Below are positions 58,960 to 64,000 of a DNA stretch of 64,000 nt, in pieces. Where the stretch lies: contig NZ_JAHWGP010000005.1 of the NCBI RefSeq assembly GCF_020873915.1, positions 220,425-284,424 on the forward strand, in the 5' to 3' direction. Positions within the stretch are counted from its first letter, which is position 1, and every line of letters starts with the position of its first letter. This DNA is from Streptomyces sp. DH5 (lineage in GTDB: Bacteria; Actinomycetota; Actinomycetes; Streptomycetales; Streptomycetaceae). The notes beneath the pieces are model-generated. The model was not told where the DNA came from, searched no databases, and saw only the letters and a list, made by a program, of their open reading frames with translations. Position numbers and translations under genes: made by a program.

Positions 58960-59004
58960 TACTTCTCCGGTTTCTGTGTGCCGATTGGTGAAGCTAACCT
59001 GGAA

Positions 59005-59034
59005 CGTCACCGACCCACGCGGTCGGGTGTGTCG
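59005..59034 (-). promoter_or_regulatory. Conserved leader hairpin element, rpsL copy
   Basis: A 30-nt element identical in 28 of 30 positions to 35269-35298 before rpsJ. It contains a 6-bp hairpin (59010-59015 with 59021-59026). It lies 46-75 nt upstream of the rpsL start, well inside the predicted transcript. Confidence 0.7.
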
Positions 59035-59155
59035 AATCCTGCGGACTCCCACCGCGAGGTGGAAGAAGACGCTGAATCACGGCGGCCGTTGTCGGCCCCC
59101 GGTGCGGTGTGATGGCACGCACGAAGGCCAGGGCACACCCCAGGCACAAGGCTTG

Positions 59156-59184
59156 AGCCTACCTACCTCACGGACTCCGGTCAA
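59156..59184 (-). promoter_or_regulatory. Strong promoter of the str operon
   Basis: On the minus strand there is TTGACC (59179-59184), an exact 17-nt spacer and TAGGCT (59156-59161), matching the Streptomyces housekeeping pattern. It is the only good pair in the rpsL upstream region. Confidence 0.8.
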
Positions 59185-59272
59185 AACAAATGGAGCCCGG
59201 CCCGACACGCCGGACTTCTCCCCCTGCGCTCCACCGGCTCCCGGAACGCCCGGAACGCCCCCACCAGCACCG

Positions 59273-59803
59273 TCAGACGCCGCCCACCACCGCGGCCAGC
59301 AGGACGAAGAAGCTGAGGAAGAGGACCCACCCGGCGACCGACAGCCAGCCGAGCACCAGGCCGGTCAGGACGAAGCCGTCACCGGCCTCGCCGGTGCGGC
59401 GCATCTCCGACTGCGCCATGTGGCCGAGGATCACGGCCGGGAGCCCGGTCAGCCCTCCGGTGGCCACGGACAGGATGCCGCAGACCATCGAGGCGACCGC
59501 CTTGCCGTTGGTTCTCGGCACCGGCCGGGGCAGGAACGTCGCCGGCACCGGCCCGGCGGCCGCCACCGGCTGCGGCATCGGGCCCTGCGGCAGATCGGCG
59601 ACCAGCAGCGACAGCTCCGCCACCGTGCGGGCCGAGTAGGCCCGGGCTACGCGCTTCTCGAACTCGGGGTGATCCAGCCGGCCCTCGCCGTACCCGGCCC
59701 TCAGGACGTCCACCGCGCGCTCACGATCGGCGTGGGAGGCCAGCATCGACGGAGCGCCGGGCCCCTGCAACGGGTTGCCCTGCCACGGAGTCGGGTACGA
59801 CAC
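59273..59803 (-). CDS. DUF1707/DUF4190 membrane protein
   Basis: A 176-residue protein. The N-terminal DUF1707 domain (SHADRERAVDVLRAGYGEGRLDHPEFEKRVARAYSARTVAEL, split here by reading) is followed by a Pro-rich linker and a DUF4190 domain with two membrane helices (ASMVCGILSVATGGLTGLPAVILGH and TGLVLGWLSVAGWVLFLSFF). The role is unknown. The start is the GTG at 59801-59803. It sits between rpoC and the str operon, as in other streptomycetes. Confidence 0.85.
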   Translation of the reverse strand: MSYPTPWQGNPLQGPGAPSMLASHADRERAVDVLRAGYGEGRLDHPEFEKRVARAYSARTVAELSLLVADLPQGPMPQPVAAAGPVPATFLPRPVPRTNGKAVASMVCGILSVATGGLTGLPAVILGHMAQSEMRRTGEAGDGFVLTGLVLGWLSVAGWVLFLSFFVLLAAVVGGV

Positions 59804-59903
59804 GGCTGCCTCCCGGGGCCCGGACAGATGTCCCTGATCAGTCTTTCACCCACTTGAACGCACCGTACCGGGCGTTTGGTTCCACCGGCCCCCGCACGCG
59901 ACG

Positions 59904-59943
59904 CCGAGGGGCGGCCACCCCGTACGGAGTGACCGCCCCTCGG
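59904..59943 (-). terminator. Long hairpin terminator after rpoC
   Basis: An 18-bp stem (59904-59921 with 59926-59943), gtac loop, with two C/A mismatches that become G-U pairs in minus-strand RNA. It lies 14 bp past the rpoC stop. Confidence 0.9.
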
Positions 59944-59957
59944 ATCAAGCTGCCCGC

Positions 59958-63881
<3,924 letters not shown>

Positions 63882-64000
63882 TATGCGTCAATCCCTCTCA
63901 GGGTTGTAAGTCTTGGGGTCTGAAACGGGGGTCCTGGGGCGGGCGGCCCCGGGGTAAACCGGCCCCCCCACACCCCGCAAACCACATAGACCCTGCACCG

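Larger units (their letters stand above)
58960..59272. other. str operon leader and promoter region
   Basis: A 313-bp gene-free region upstream of rpsL. It holds the shared leader hairpin at 59005-59034 and a strong promoter at 59156-59184. No other gene is seen. Confidence 0.7.

Overview
The window is chromosomal DNA of a Streptomyces-like, high-GC actinomycete. The evidence is strongly GC-biased codon use, many GTG starts, and the core order glmS-coaA-glmM-rpsI-rplM, truA-rplQ-rpoA, the spc and S10 ribosomal protein operons, then tuf-fusA-rpsG-rpsL and rpoC. Streptomyces-type secreted enzymes (a GH10 xylanase and a streptogrisin-like protease) and two copies of an intergenic GC-rich repeat support this. 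Most core genes lie on the minus strand, so transcription runs from high to low coordinates.

Layout. 1-7.3 kb: glmS (its last codons fall outside the window), a lipoprotein gene, coaA, glmM, and the rplM-rpsI operon with a clear promoter and terminator. 7.3-9.5 kb: a GT87-type membrane glycosyltransferase and an anchored secreted protein. 9.7-17.6 kb: an apparent insertion in the core order that encodes a poly-gamma-glutamate (PGA) capsule or release system: capA, a tandem Cache/HAMP membrane protein with no output domain, capB with a long disordered tail, capC, and an anchored NlpC/P60 hydrolase. A lipoprotein whose motif order recalls PGA hydrolases diverges from capA. 17.6-35.2 kb: truA, rplQ, rpoA, rpsK, rpsM, rpmJ, infA, map, adk, secY, then the spc genes (rplO to rplN) and S10 genes (rpsQ to rpsJ). 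35.2-54.4 kb: an accessory stretch with a cupin, a DUF2071 protein, tautomerase plus SDR beside a divergent XRE regulator, gdhA, a polymorphic-toxin locus, a methyltransferase, xylanase, an LLM oxidoreductase, an aldo/keto reductase with a divergent TetR, a LysR, a protease, and an Rpn-like nuclease gene with a duplicated 3' end. 54.5-64 kb: tuf, fusA, rpsG, rpsL, a DUF1707/DUF4190 protein and rpoC.

How the parts work together. The core genes make the ribosome, RNA polymerase alpha and beta', translation factors, the Sec channel and cell-wall amino sugar. The PGA island has synthesis (CapB/C), export or anchoring (CapA), possible sensing (tandem HAMP) and release (NlpC/P60, possibly the divergent lipoprotein) in one place. 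The toxin locus pairs a WXG100-like deaminase toxin with a SUKH-4 immunity protein, and is preceded by a SUKH-4/deaminase fusion overlapping an ATPase/WD40 protein. A 30-nt hairpin element conserved in 28 of 30 positions occurs in the leaders of both rpsJ (S10 operon) and rpsL (str operon). It is the most unexpected regulatory signal I found.
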